DNA from: Nocardioides sp. InS609-2 | GTDB lineage: Bacteria > Actinomycetota > Actinomycetes > Propionibacteriales > Nocardioidaceae | Direction of reading: 5' to 3' | DNA length: 64,000 bases | NCBI RefSeq assembly: GCF_023208195.1 | Contig: NZ_CP060034.1 | Location: 1,116,001-1,180,000, forward strand | Shown here: positions 31,147-40,028 of the stretch, piece after piece | Position numbering within the stretch: position 1 is the stretch's first letter | How the letters are laid out: each line of letters opens with the position of its first letter | The notes under the pieces: model-generated | Databases searched by the model: none | The model's input: only the letters and a program-made list of their open reading frames with translations | Told to the model about the DNA's origin: nothing | Made by a program: the position numbers and the translations under genes

Positions 31147-31528
31147 GGTGCTCTCCTCGTCCGGCGCCGAGCACCGGTTACGTCAGGACGCCAGCGGGGG
31201 TGGGGCCGGATCAACCGACCCCGAACCGTGACGCAAAGCCTGGTTGGGTGGCGGCGACACCCTCCGCGGATGCGTCGACACGACGCCGTCGCGCACCTGC
31301 CGCGGTCGACGAATCAGTGTGGACACCCACTCACGTGTCCGACATGGCTTCGTCGCTGTCACCGACTCAACCCTGGCCGCGTCGCGGTCTGGTGACGACT
31401 TCGTGTGTCGTGCCGCCCGCAGCCACATGAGTCGAGGCCACGTACGGCGAGAACGTCGTCGGGTCGAAAGGTGCGGCAAGCCGCTCTGTCGACCGTGGCG
31501 AGTATCGCACACCCGCCGACGATCACCG
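31147..31528 (-). other. long rne upstream region/leader
   Basis: These 382 bases have no gene. A GATACT -10-like hexamer on the minus strand at 31501-31506 would give an rne leader of ~350 bases. Inside it at 31321-31340 is a short hairpin with arms GGACAC and GTGTCC. Long 5' leaders on rne are known to mediate autoregulation in other bacteria. No matching -35 is obvious, so the promoter is a weak call. Confidence 0.4.
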
Positions 31529-32248
31529 CTACGGCGAGACGGTCAGCGGGTCCCCGACGGTGCCGTGTTCCTCGTCGAGAGGGCCCTGGGCGACCCGGGT
31601 CAGGAGAGCCGTCTCAGCAGGAACCAGGCCGGCGTGTCGCGCCAGACCGGTGAGTACGTCGTCCGGCCGGACCGCAGGGACCGTGTGCCACAGCACCACG
31701 TCGATGACCGCTCCGCCCGACTCCCCCGGCGCCACCGCGGCGGACACCACGGCTGCCCGGCAGTCGAACTCGCGGAGCCCCTTCTTGGTCATCCGCTCCA
31801 CGAGCACCGACTCGGCGACCAGGAACGACTCGACGGCCGCACCGACCACCTCGGGCGCGTCGGTCAGGCTGATCTGCCACTGCGACGCCTCGAGGCGGTC
31901 TGCCAGCGAGCCGCCGGGCGAGACGACCACGTCGAGCACGTCGAGTCCGGCGGGCAGGGCCTCGTCGAGGAGTGCGTGCACCTCGGCGGTGTCGACGATC
32001 TCGGACAGGCCGATCTCGAGGTACTCCGCCTCGCTGGCCGAGCCCGTCGGGGCCGCACCGGCATAGGAGATGCGGGGGTGCGGGTGGAAGCCCGACGAGT
32101 AGGCCATCGGGATGCGGGCCCGGAAGACGGCCCGCTCGAAGGCCCGGCTGAAGTCACGGTGGCTGGTGAAGCGGAGGCGGCCGCGCTTGGCGTACCTGAT
32201 CCGGAGTCGCTGGACCGGCGGGGCTTGCTGTTCGGGCTGGTCACGCAC
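31529..32248 (-). CDS. TIGR03936-family radical SAM-associated protein (DUF2344)
   Basis: The ~239-residue protein has the DUF2344 signature QRLRIRYAKRGRLRFTSHRDFSRAFERAVFRARIPMAYSSGFHPHPRISY. The family occurs next to, or fused with, the TIGR03960 radical SAM protein and precedes rne/rplU in actinobacteria; its biochemical role is not established. Here the radical SAM gene is at 37881-39869, 5.6 kb away, instead of immediately upstream. I chose the GTG at 32248 (VRDQPEQQAP); GTG at 32254 and a start at 32284 are also possible. Confidence 0.88.
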   Translation of the reverse strand: MRDQPEQQAPPVQRLRIRYAKRGRLRFTSHRDFSRAFERAVFRARIPMAYSSGFHPHPRISYAGAAPTGSASEAEYLEIGLSEIVDTAEVHALLDEALPAGLDVLDVVVSPGGSLADRLEASQWQISLTDAPEVVGAAVESFLVAESVLVERMTKKGLREFDCRAAVVSAAVAPGESGGAVIDVVLWHTVPAVRPDDVLTGLARHAGLVPAETALLTRVAQGPLDEEHGTVGDPLTVSP

Positions 32249-32424
32249 GCCCACACGGTAGCCCGCGCAGGCTCGGCCGCCCATTCCATCTGCCGGGTGC
32301 CTTTGGCCCGGAATCGATGGATATCATTCGCGGGGTCATGTCTTGAAGCCGCGTCGCACGCTCACGCGCTCAGGCCCGTCGGCACCTGGTTCGGCGAAAC
32401 TCGAATCCCACCCCAAGGAGATTG

Positions 32425-33816
32425 ATGCCGCCGGGAGCAACTCGCCGAGGAGTCCGGCGTGAAGATGAAACTGCATCGCTCGATGCTGCTGAACGCACCG
32501 CCACTTCGCGGGTTCGGACCTTCCGCGTGTCACGCGCCTGGCGCGATGTCGCGCCGTACCTGCTCTTCCTCGTCGTAGCGGTGAGCGCCGTGTCGTGGCA
32601 CATGGCGCACTTCAACGAGATCTCCCCGATCGACGAGGTGATGCACTACGACTACATCGAGAACCTCCCGCACGTGCCGGTTGGCGGCGAGAAGCTGGAT
32701 CAGAACACGATGCAAGAGGCAGCCTGCCGGACCTACGGCCCCGACTCCCCGGTGATTCTGCCCCCGTGCCATGACACTCCGTACGATCCCAATACCTTTC
32801 CCGAGACAGGCTTTTCCACCGCAGGCTCCACTCCGCCGGTCTACTACCTGGTCACCGCGGTCGCCGCTCGCCCAATCGCGGCAGTCACGCCCTGGTCAGC
32901 TTGGGACATCTCGCGCGCGCTGGGCGCGCTGTGGCTCGCGGGTCTGCTCAGCGTCTGCTATCTCCTGGCGCTGCGCGTCGGCGCACCGCGAATCGCGGCC
33001 ATGGGAGCCGCTCTGATGGTCTCGACGTCCACCGACGTCGTGTCCTCGTCCGCGACGATCGGGCCAGATGTCGCGACAGCGGTCTCGGGAGGTCTGGTGG
33101 TCCTGGCGGCGCTGTCGTACGACGGCACTCGTCACCGCACCCTGTTGGTCCTGGGCTCGGTGCTGCTGGCGTCACTCGTGAAGTTCACCTCGTTCACCGC
33201 GATCGGCGCCGCCATCATCCTGCTTCTGGTCGCCGGATGGGCCAGGCGGAGGGATGAGGCCGGCCCACGCCCTGGACGGTCTGCGCTGCTCGCTCTCGGG
33301 ATGTTCGCGGTCTTCAGCCTGTCCTCCTTGTTGTGGGGACTGCGCTACAAGGCAACCAACGTCATCGACATCTCCACGATCCCGATGAACCAGATGTTCA
33401 TGGCCGACCGGATCAGGTGGGAGGAGATCAACTCATCGCTCTACTTCACCTTCGTGACACCCATCACCGGCAACTGGAACGCGCTCTTTCTCGAGAGCTT
33501 CGCCAACGTCCGCCTCGAGAGCCTCGTCGTCGGGGTCCTGGCGATCGGGGTGCTGGCCGCCGCCCTGACATTGAAACGCGACTGGACGGTCAGTGGGCTC
33601 GGCTGGGGGGTACTCGTCCTCGCCCTACTCGGTCCCCTGATGCTGACGCTGCTCAACTTCTACGCCAACGGCCTCTTCTTCGGTCCCGCCGCGCGCTACG
33701 GGTTCGCGCTGCTACCGGCGTACGCCGCCCTGGCGGCGTGGACCTTGAGGGCCCCGGGGGCCTCCAGGGGACTGTTGGCCATCGGCGCCTTGTCCACCCT
33801 CAGCCTGTTTCTCTGA
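32425..33816 (+). CDS. multi-pass membrane protein, possible GT-C-type glycosyltransferase
   Basis: The 463-residue protein has about nine to ten hydrophobic segments. After a ~40-residue charged N-terminus and a first membrane helix (VAPYLLFLVVAVSAVSWHM), a large outside loop begins with NEISPIDEVMHYDYI, in which acidic and His residues sit just after helix 1, as in GT-C glycosyltransferases that use lipid-linked sugars. The loop has Cys residues (AACRTYG, PPCHDTP) likely to form a disulfide. No closer family match is clear to me. Start at 32425 follows AAGGAG; it is divergent from the DUF2344 gene. Confidence 0.6.
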   Translation: MPPGATRRGVRREDETASLDAAERTATSRVRTFRVSRAWRDVAPYLLFLVVAVSAVSWHMAHFNEISPIDEVMHYDYIENLPHVPVGGEKLDQNTMQEAACRTYGPDSPVILPPCHDTPYDPNTFPETGFSTAGSTPPVYYLVTAVAARPIAAVTPWSAWDISRALGALWLAGLLSVCYLLALRVGAPRIAAMGAALMVSTSTDVVSSSATIGPDVATAVSGGLVVLAALSYDGTRHRTLLVLGSVLLASLVKFTSFTAIGAAIILLLVAGWARRRDEAGPRPGRSALLALGMFAVFSLSSLLWGLRYKATNVIDISTIPMNQMFMADRIRWEEINSSLYFTFVTPITGNWNALFLESFANVRLESLVVGVLAIGVLAAALTLKRDWTVSGLGWGVLVLALLGPLMLTLLNFYANGLFFGPAARYGFALLPAYAALAAWTLRAPGASRGLLAIGALSTLSLFL

Positions 33817-33872
33817 CAGCTTCGTACCCGATGGACCCGTCGCACGATGGGGCGACGTGTCAGGCTGGCAGC

Positions 33873-34559
33873 ATGCCGCTCGCGACGTACAAGGACCTCT
33901 GCATCGACGCCCGGGACGCCGAGGCCGCCGCCCGCTTCTGGGGCACCCAGCTCGGACTCGTCCTGGGACCGCACCGCAACGGTGTCTGGCGCCTCGATGA
34001 CGCGGCCGGCCATCCGCAGGTGTGGATCAACCCCGTGCCGGAGCCGGTCACCGCCAAGAACCGCATCCACCTCGACGTGAACGCCGAGACGCTGCGCACA
34101 GCACTCGACGCCGGGGCCCGGGTCGTCGACGAACAACCCCGCTGGACGGTGCTGGGCGACCCCGACGGCCAGGAGTTCTGCGTGTTCGTCCGCGACGAGC
34201 CGGTCACCCAGCGGATCTACGAGCTGGCGTGGGACACCGGCGACTCCCCGGAGGCCTGCCACCGGATCGCCGGCTGGTGGGCCGAGGTGCTCGGTGGTCG
34301 GCCGGACCACGACGACGAGCGCGGCTTCTCCTGGGTCGAGGACATCGAGGGTGCGCCGTTCGACTCGATGGTCTTCGGGCGGGTGCCCGAGCCGAAGTCG
34401 GTGAAGAACCGGGTGCACATCGACGTCACGACCGATGATCTCGACGGGCTGATCGCGCATGGCGCGACGCTGCTCCGGCCGCGCGGTCACGACGGCATCG
34501 ACTGGCACGTCCTGGCCGACCCGGACGGCAACGAGTTCTGCGCGTTCACTCCCGACTGA
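33873..34559 (+). CDS. two-domain VOC (glyoxalase-fold) protein
   Basis: The 228-residue protein is built from two VOC modules in tandem. Module 1 (residues 1-115) has KDLCIDARDAEAAARFWGTQLGL and module 2 (118-228) has YELAWDTGDSPEACHRIAGWWAEVLGG. Each ends with a metal-site Glu in a DPDGxEFC motif (GDPDGQEFCVF and ADPDGNEFCAF). These cytoplasmic proteins are putative dioxygenases, isomerases or antibiotic-binding proteins; the substrate is unknown here. The 3' end lies five bases from the convergent winged-helix gene. Confidence 0.85.
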   Translation: MPLATYKDLCIDARDAEAAARFWGTQLGLVLGPHRNGVWRLDDAAGHPQVWINPVPEPVTAKNRIHLDVNAETLRTALDAGARVVDEQPRWTVLGDPDGQEFCVFVRDEPVTQRIYELAWDTGDSPEACHRIAGWWAEVLGGRPDHDDERGFSWVEDIEGAPFDSMVFGRVPEPKSVKNRVHIDVTTDDLDGLIAHGATLLRPRGHDGIDWHVLADPDGNEFCAFTPD

Positions 34560-34563
34560 GCGA

Positions 34564-35751
34564 TCAGGGCAGTCGCTCGCCCCTCATCAGCTGCGACTTG
34601 TAGACGCTGTTGATCTGCTGGCCGTCGAGCCACCCGGTGAGCCGCTCGGCCTCCACCTCGAGGCGTGCGAGCGCGTCGCTGCCGACATCCTCACGGAGTA
34701 CGACGCGCACCGTCGCGTCGTCGTCCTGCACCCAGCAGCCGACGACCCGGCCGTCGACCCAGGCCGTCGTGCCGGCGTTGCCCGCCCTGTCTACGAGGTA
34801 CGGCGCGTGGCCGGGGTCGAGGTAGAAGTCGCGCTGCTTCCAGCCCATCGTGGTCGGGTCGAGCACCGGCAGCAGGGCAGCCCACGGCTCGACGTCCGGC
34901 ACGGGCTCGAGGTCGTCGGGCAGCAGCCAGCCGGTCTGCCCCTCGTCGAGCGACACCTCGACGGCGTGCAGCGCGGCCAGCGCGCGGCGTACCGCCGCCT
35001 TCGTCGAGCCGAGCCACCACACCAGGTCGGTCTCGGTGCCGGGGCCGAACGTGCCCAGCCAGCGGCGTACGAGCTCGGCATAGCCGTCGTCCTCCGAGAG
35101 CGGATCGGGGCGCTCACCCAGCCAGTCGGCCATCGAGACCCAGCGAGGCCGGTTGGTGCGCCAGTGACCGGTGTTGACCCCGCGCACGATCTCGGCGCGA
35201 GCGCCCAGCCAGGTCAGCACCCGCGGAGCGATCGGCAGCTCGCCGCCCCACTTCGTCCCGGGCGACATCGAGACCTTGCCGGCCAGCGACGGCACGAGGG
35301 CGCGGATCTCGGTGGCTCCCAGGCCCACGTCCGAAGCGCCGACCAGCGCGAGCACCGCGTGCCCGGCCTCGTCGAGCCAGGCCTCGGAGTCGGTCGCCCA
35401 GCCGGTCGCGACGACGTCCTTCGAGATCCTGCGGCGCTCGAACTCCGCCACCCGCGCCGAGGCGCTCCCCCACGTCGCCGGCAGGAGGTCGCGCGGGAAG
35501 ACGAACAAGGTACGGCGCATCGCGAGCTGCTTGACCAGCGAACGGTCGACGTACAACGCCCGATCGGTGTCTGCCGTCGTCAGCCCGTCGACGCGAGCCG
35601 CCAGCGACAGGTGCACCGTGTGCGCCTCCGTGGCGTGCAGCACGGTCATCGCCCGGGTGGCCGCGACCACGTCCGAGACCCGGTGGGCGGGCGAGACGGC
35701 ATGCCGCCGGGCCAGCCTGGTCCGGCGCTCGGCAGGTGTCACGTGGCGCAC
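34564..35751 (-). CDS. winged-helix DNA-binding protein of the AlkX/YcaQ-like HTH_42 family
   Basis: The 395-residue cytoplasmic protein starts with GTG. Features of the HTH_42 (former DUF1006) group include LAARVDGLTTADTDRALY, the MRRTLFVFPRDLLP segment and LDPTTMGWKQRDFYLDPGHAPYLVDRAGNAGTTAWVDGRVVG. Members such as E. coli YcaQ and Streptomyces AlkZ/AlkX are DNA glycosylases that open alkylated or interstrand-crosslinked bases. I cannot confirm the catalytic Gln-x-Gln from this sequence, so glycosylase activity is only possible. It is convergent with the VOC gene. Confidence 0.8.
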   Translation of the reverse strand: MRHVTPAERRTRLARRHAVSPAHRVSDVVAATRAMTVLHATEAHTVHLSLAARVDGLTTADTDRALYVDRSLVKQLAMRRTLFVFPRDLLPATWGSASARVAEFERRRISKDVVATGWATDSEAWLDEAGHAVLALVGASDVGLGATEIRALVPSLAGKVSMSPGTKWGGELPIAPRVLTWLGARAEIVRGVNTGHWRTNRPRWVSMADWLGERPDPLSEDDGYAELVRRWLGTFGPGTETDLVWWLGSTKAAVRRALAALHAVEVSLDEGQTGWLLPDDLEPVPDVEPWAALLPVLDPTTMGWKQRDFYLDPGHAPYLVDRAGNAGTTAWVDGRVVGCWVQDDDATVRVVLREDVGSDALARLEVEAERLTGWLDGQQINSVYKSQLMRGERLP

Positions 35752-35859
35752 CCAGACATCCTGCCAACTCCACGGCGCGACTCGCCGTTCGCCTGCGCGC
35801 GCGGCATCGCGGCCCTACCCTGTCGACGAGTCGCGAACGGAGCGAACGGAGCGAATGAC

Positions 35860-37827
35860 ATGGTCAACGATGCCCAGCCGAAGCTGGCACCCGGTCGACT
35901 CGCCTTCATCCTGGCGTGTTCGGTCGTGGGTGTCGTGCTGCCCTTCACCGAGCATCCGGCGCGCGGCGCGATCCCTGAGCTCTGGCCGCCGATGACCGTC
36001 TTCTTCGTCTGGTTCACGCTCGTGTGCGAGGGAAACCGCCGCCCCAGCACCCGGGTGCTGCGCCACGCCGGGGTGATGTTCGCGCTGTTCGTGGTGCTCG
36101 CCCTCCTGCTCGGTTCGGCCCCGCTGACGACCCTGCGGATGGGTGTGGTCAACGTGGTGGCTGCACTGGTGATGGCCTACCTGTTCCAGCGCACCAACGG
36201 GGGCTGGGCGCTGCACTCCCCCCGCTCGATCTACGCGGTCATGGTCGCGGCGGTGGGTGCCGGTCTGGTCGCCGCCCTGCTCGGTGGCTTCCCGGGCTTC
36301 GGCCCCTTCGAGCTCGACAGCCGTCTGCTCATGTGGTGGGTGATCCGCAACGGGGTCTTCATGTTCGTCGGGGCATCGACGTTCATGGTGCTCTTCCACA
36401 CGCCCCAGTCCCAGTACGCCGACCGCTCCGCGGCGTGGTGGGAGCTCGCCGTGCTGGCGCCGTTCTCGATCGCGTGCGTCTGGCTCGTCTACGAGGTGCC
36501 CGGTCTGCCGCTCAGCTGGATGCTGTTGCTGCCGGGCATCGCCGCGGGTCTGATCTTCGACGTGTTCGGTGCCGCACTGACGGTCCTCTCGATCTCCGTG
36601 CTTTCGGCCGCCTTCACCATGCTACCGGGCAACCGGTTCGGCTACGAAGGTCTGTTCCCGGCCTCGATCGTGGTCGATCTGCTCGTCATCGTGATGACCT
36701 TCTTGGCCCTTCAGCTCTCGCTGGTGCGCGAGCAGCGGGCCACCGTGATGGGCGACCTCCGGGTCAGCCGGGCGCAGACCCGGTCGCAGGCCAGCTTCCT
36801 CACCCAGGTGCTCGACTCGATGAACGACGGTGTCATCGTCGTCGGCCAGGACGGCACGGTGGCCTACCACAACCCGGCCGCGCGCCAGCTGCTCGGAAAG
36901 CCGCTGCCGGCGTCGGCCCGGGAGACCTCCTGGATCGACCACTTCGGCATCACCGACGCCGAGGGCGCACCGGTCACCGACCAGGATCTCGTCACTCCCC
37001 TGTCCGGCACCGAACCCGACCGGACCCTGCTCATCGACAACCCCGGCAGCAAACGGTTCATCCAGGCCGGCGTCGCGACGCTGGAGACCGACGACGGGCC
37101 CGCCACGATGGTGCTGTTCTCCGACGTCACCGCGCAGCGCCCACGTTTCGACGAGCTCGCCGCCTTCGCCCGCGTGGTGGCGCACGACCTGCGCACACCC
37201 CTCACCGGCCTCAACGGCTGGATCGAGCTGGCCCGCGAGGACCTCATGGAGGGTCGCTGGTCCCACGTCGAGGCTCACCTGACCAAGGCCCAGCACTCTG
37301 GCGGACGGATGACCACGGTCATCGAGGACTGGCTCGCCTACAGCATCCACCGCGACGGCCGGCTCACCCCGACGGTGTTCGAGCTCGCCCCGGTCGTGCA
37401 GGAGGTCCTGGCCGGGTATCACCCCCAGGACGCCCGGGCCGGCAGCTTCGACGTCGACGTCAGCCATCGCATCGAGGCCGACCCGGCACTGGTGCGTCAG
37501 CTGCTCGCCAACTTGGTCGGCAACGCCATGAAGTACGTCGCCGACGACCGCCGACCCGAGCTACTGATCACCTCCCACGCCGACGACGAGCAGGGCTGGG
37601 TGCGCGTCGACGTACGCGATCGTGGCATCGGCATCCCGCGCGGTCAGGAAGAGATGATCTTCGACGAGTTCCACCGCGCCCCGGAGCACGCCGAGGACTT
37701 CGGCGGCTCGGGGCTCGGGCTGTCGCTGTGCAAGCAGATCGTGAACCGGCACGGGGGGCGCATCAGCGCCGCCAGCAACGACCCCGACCATGGGACGACG
37801 TTCAGCTTCACGCTGCCGGCGGCCTGA
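35860..37827 (+). CDS. membrane MASE1-like sensor histidine kinase with PAS domain (paralogue A)
   Basis: The 655-residue protein has eight or so hydrophobic segments in the first ~290 residues, arranged like a MASE1 integral membrane sensor. A PAS domain follows (LTQVLDSMNDGVIVVGQDGTVAYHNPAARQLLG, about 310-410). The HisKA domain has phospho-accepting His442 in VVAHDLRTPLTGLNGW. The HATPase has LVGNAMKYVA (N box), DRGIGIP (G1) and GSGLGLSLCKQIV (G2). The ATG at 35860 follows GGAG. No response regulator is adjacent, so it is an orphan kinase. Paralogue B lies at 40029, with the radical SAM gene TIGR03960 on the other strand between them. Confidence 0.9.
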   Translation: MVNDAQPKLAPGRLAFILACSVVGVVLPFTEHPARGAIPELWPPMTVFFVWFTLVCEGNRRPSTRVLRHAGVMFALFVVLALLLGSAPLTTLRMGVVNVVAALVMAYLFQRTNGGWALHSPRSIYAVMVAAVGAGLVAALLGGFPGFGPFELDSRLLMWWVIRNGVFMFVGASTFMVLFHTPQSQYADRSAAWWELAVLAPFSIACVWLVYEVPGLPLSWMLLLPGIAAGLIFDVFGAALTVLSISVLSAAFTMLPGNRFGYEGLFPASIVVDLLVIVMTFLALQLSLVREQRATVMGDLRVSRAQTRSQASFLTQVLDSMNDGVIVVGQDGTVAYHNPAARQLLGKPLPASARETSWIDHFGITDAEGAPVTDQDLVTPLSGTEPDRTLLIDNPGSKRFIQAGVATLETDDGPATMVLFSDVTAQRPRFDELAAFARVVAHDLRTPLTGLNGWIELAREDLMEGRWSHVEAHLTKAQHSGGRMTTVIEDWLAYSIHRDGRLTPTVFELAPVVQEVLAGYHPQDARAGSFDVDVSHRIEADPALVRQLLANLVGNAMKYVADDRRPELLITSHADDEQGWVRVDVRDRGIGIPRGQEEMIFDEFHRAPEHAEDFGGSGLGLSLCKQIVNRHGGRISAASNDPDHGTTFSFTLPAA

Positions 37828-37880
37828 CGGTCGGAATGCCTTTCGGTCAATCGCCGCAAGCCAGACTCATGCCGAGCGAG

Positions 37881-39869
37881 CTAGACGACGGCCAGCGGCA
37901 GCAGCTGCCGGCCCGTCGGGCCGATCTGGATCTCGGTGTTCATCTCCGGACACACGCCACAGTCGTAGCAGGGCGTCCAACGGCAGTCCTCGATGTCGAC
38001 GGACTCGGGGTCGAGGGCGTCCTCCCAATCGGCCCACAGCCAGTCCTTGTCGAGGCCGGAGTCGAGGTGGTCCCACGGGAACACCTCGTCGTACCCGCGC
38101 TCGCGGGTGGTGTACCAGTCGAGGTCGATGCCGGTGCCGGTCAGCGCGGTCTCGGCGCTGGTCATCCAGCGGTCGTAGGAGAAGTGCTCGCTCCAGCCGT
38201 CGAAGCGGCCACCGTCGCGCCACACCTGCTCGATGATCGCGCCGACCCGGCGGTCACCGCGAGACAGCAGTCCCTCGACGATCCCGGGCTTGCCGTCGTG
38301 GTAGCGGAAGCCGATCGCCCGGCCGTAGCGCTTGTCCTCGCGCACGGTGTCGCGCAGCTTCTTGAGCCGGTCGTCGGTCGTCACGTGGTCGAGCTGCGCG
38401 GCCCACTGGAACGGCGTGTGCGGCTTCGGCACGAACCCGCCGATGGACACGGTGCAGCGGATGTCGTTGCGGCCGGTGACCTCGCGACCCTTGGCGATGA
38501 CTTTCTTGGCCAGGTCGGCGATGGCAAGCACGTCGTCGTCGGTCTCGGTCGGCAGGCCGCACATGAAGTAGAGCTTCACCTGCCGCCAGCCGTGGGAGTA
38601 CGCCGTGGCGACGGTGCGGATGAGGTCTTCCTCGCTGACCATCTTGTTGATGACCTTGCGCATCCGCTCGCTGCCGCCCTCTGGCGCGAACGTCAGCCCG
38701 GATCGGCGGCCGTTGCGGGAGAACTCGTTGGCGAGGGTGATGTTGAACGCGTCGACCCGGGTCGAGGGCAGCGAGAGCGACACGTTGGAGTCGGCGTAGC
38801 GGTCGGCCAGGCCCTTGGCGACCTCGGCGATCTCGGTGTGGTCGGCGCTCGAGAGCGACAACAGGCCGACCTCCTCGAAGCCGGTCGAGCGGATGCCGTT
38901 CTCGACCATCGCGCCGATGGTCTCGATCGAGCGCTCGCGCACCGGGCGGGTGATCATGCCGGCCTGGCAGAACCGGCAGCCGCGGGTGCAGCCCCGGAAG
39001 ATCTCGACCGAGAAGCGCTCGTGCACGGTCTCTGCCAGCGGCACCAGGGGCTTGGCCGGGTAGGGCCAGGCGTCGAGGTCCATCAACGTGTGCTTGTGTA
39101 CTCGGGCGGGGATGCCCGGACGGTTGGGTACGACGGCACGGATGGTCCCGTCGTCGGCGTACGTGACGTCGTAGAACTTGGGGACGTAGACGCCGCCGCT
39201 GACCGCCAGCCTGCGCAGCAGCTCGTCGCGGCCGCTGGGCATGTCGCCGGCGGGCTCGCCCTGGGCCTTCCACTCGCGTACCACCTCGGAGATCGCGAGC
39301 ACGATCTCCTCGCCGTCACCGAGCACGGCCGCGTCGAGGAAGTCGGCGACCGGCTCCGGGTTGAACGCCGCGTGGCCGCCGGCGAGCACGATCGGGTCCT
39401 CGGCGCCGCGGTCGGCCGCGTGCAACGGGATGCCGGCGAGGTCGAGCGCGTTGAGCATGTTGGTGTAACCGAGCTCGGTCGAGAACGACAGCCCGAACAC
39501 GTCGAAGGCACGCACCGGGCGGTGGGCGTCGACGGTGAACTGCGGAATGGCACCCTGGCTGTCGCCGGTGCGCATGACCGACTCCATGTCGGGCCACACC
39601 GAGTAGGTGCGCTCGGCCAGGATCCAGTCGCGCTCGTTGAGCACCTCGTAGAGGATCTGCACGCCCTGGTTGGGCAGGCCGACCTCGTAGGCGTCGGGGT
39701 ACATCAGCGCCCAGCGGACCGTCGGGCCACCCTCGGCAGACGCAGCCGCACAGTCCCACTCCTTGACGGTGGAGTTGAGCTCGCCGCCGACGTACTGGAT
39801 GGGCTTCTGCACGGAGGGCAAACGACCCTCGAGGCGCGGGAAGACCGACTCGGCGGCGGAGCTGGGCAT
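37881..39869 (-). CDS. TIGR03960-family B12-binding-type radical SAM protein
   Basis: The 662-residue protein has an N-terminal cobalamin-binding-like region (RWALMYPDAYEVGLPNQGVQILYEVLNE) followed by a radical SAM core whose [4Fe-4S] cluster cysteines are in FRGCTRGCRFCQAG. The C-terminus ends in a Cys-rich segment (CRWTPCYDCGVCPEM) that may carry another cluster. TIGR03960 members are nearly universal in actinobacteria, usually next to TIGR03936 and rne; their substrate is still not established. The chosen ATG at 39869 begins PSSAAESVFPRLEG; upstream in-frame sequence is not protein-like. The two MASE1-like kinases flank it on the opposite strand. Confidence 0.93.
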   Translation of the reverse strand: MPSSAAESVFPRLEGRLPSVQKPIQYVGGELNSTVKEWDCAAASAEGGPTVRWALMYPDAYEVGLPNQGVQILYEVLNERDWILAERTYSVWPDMESVMRTGDSQGAIPQFTVDAHRPVRAFDVFGLSFSTELGYTNMLNALDLAGIPLHAADRGAEDPIVLAGGHAAFNPEPVADFLDAAVLGDGEEIVLAISEVVREWKAQGEPAGDMPSGRDELLRRLAVSGGVYVPKFYDVTYADDGTIRAVVPNRPGIPARVHKHTLMDLDAWPYPAKPLVPLAETVHERFSVEIFRGCTRGCRFCQAGMITRPVRERSIETIGAMVENGIRSTGFEEVGLLSLSSADHTEIAEVAKGLADRYADSNVSLSLPSTRVDAFNITLANEFSRNGRRSGLTFAPEGGSERMRKVINKMVSEEDLIRTVATAYSHGWRQVKLYFMCGLPTETDDDVLAIADLAKKVIAKGREVTGRNDIRCTVSIGGFVPKPHTPFQWAAQLDHVTTDDRLKKLRDTVREDKRYGRAIGFRYHDGKPGIVEGLLSRGDRRVGAIIEQVWRDGGRFDGWSEHFSYDRWMTSAETALTGTGIDLDWYTTRERGYDEVFPWDHLDSGLDKDWLWADWEDALDPESVDIEDCRWTPCYDCGVCPEMNTEIQIGPTGRQLLPLAVV

Positions 39870-40028
39870 GCGTACCTCACTGGGAGTTTGGTGGATCAAT
39901 CCAGCGTACGCGGGTTCTGGACTTCCGCCCAACCGTGTGATGTGCGTGAATATGCTGTTCACCTGGTCGTGCATGGGGTGCGTGTCCAGGAGACAACAGG
40001 CGCGGGGGCGCCTGGGGGAGGTTGTCCC

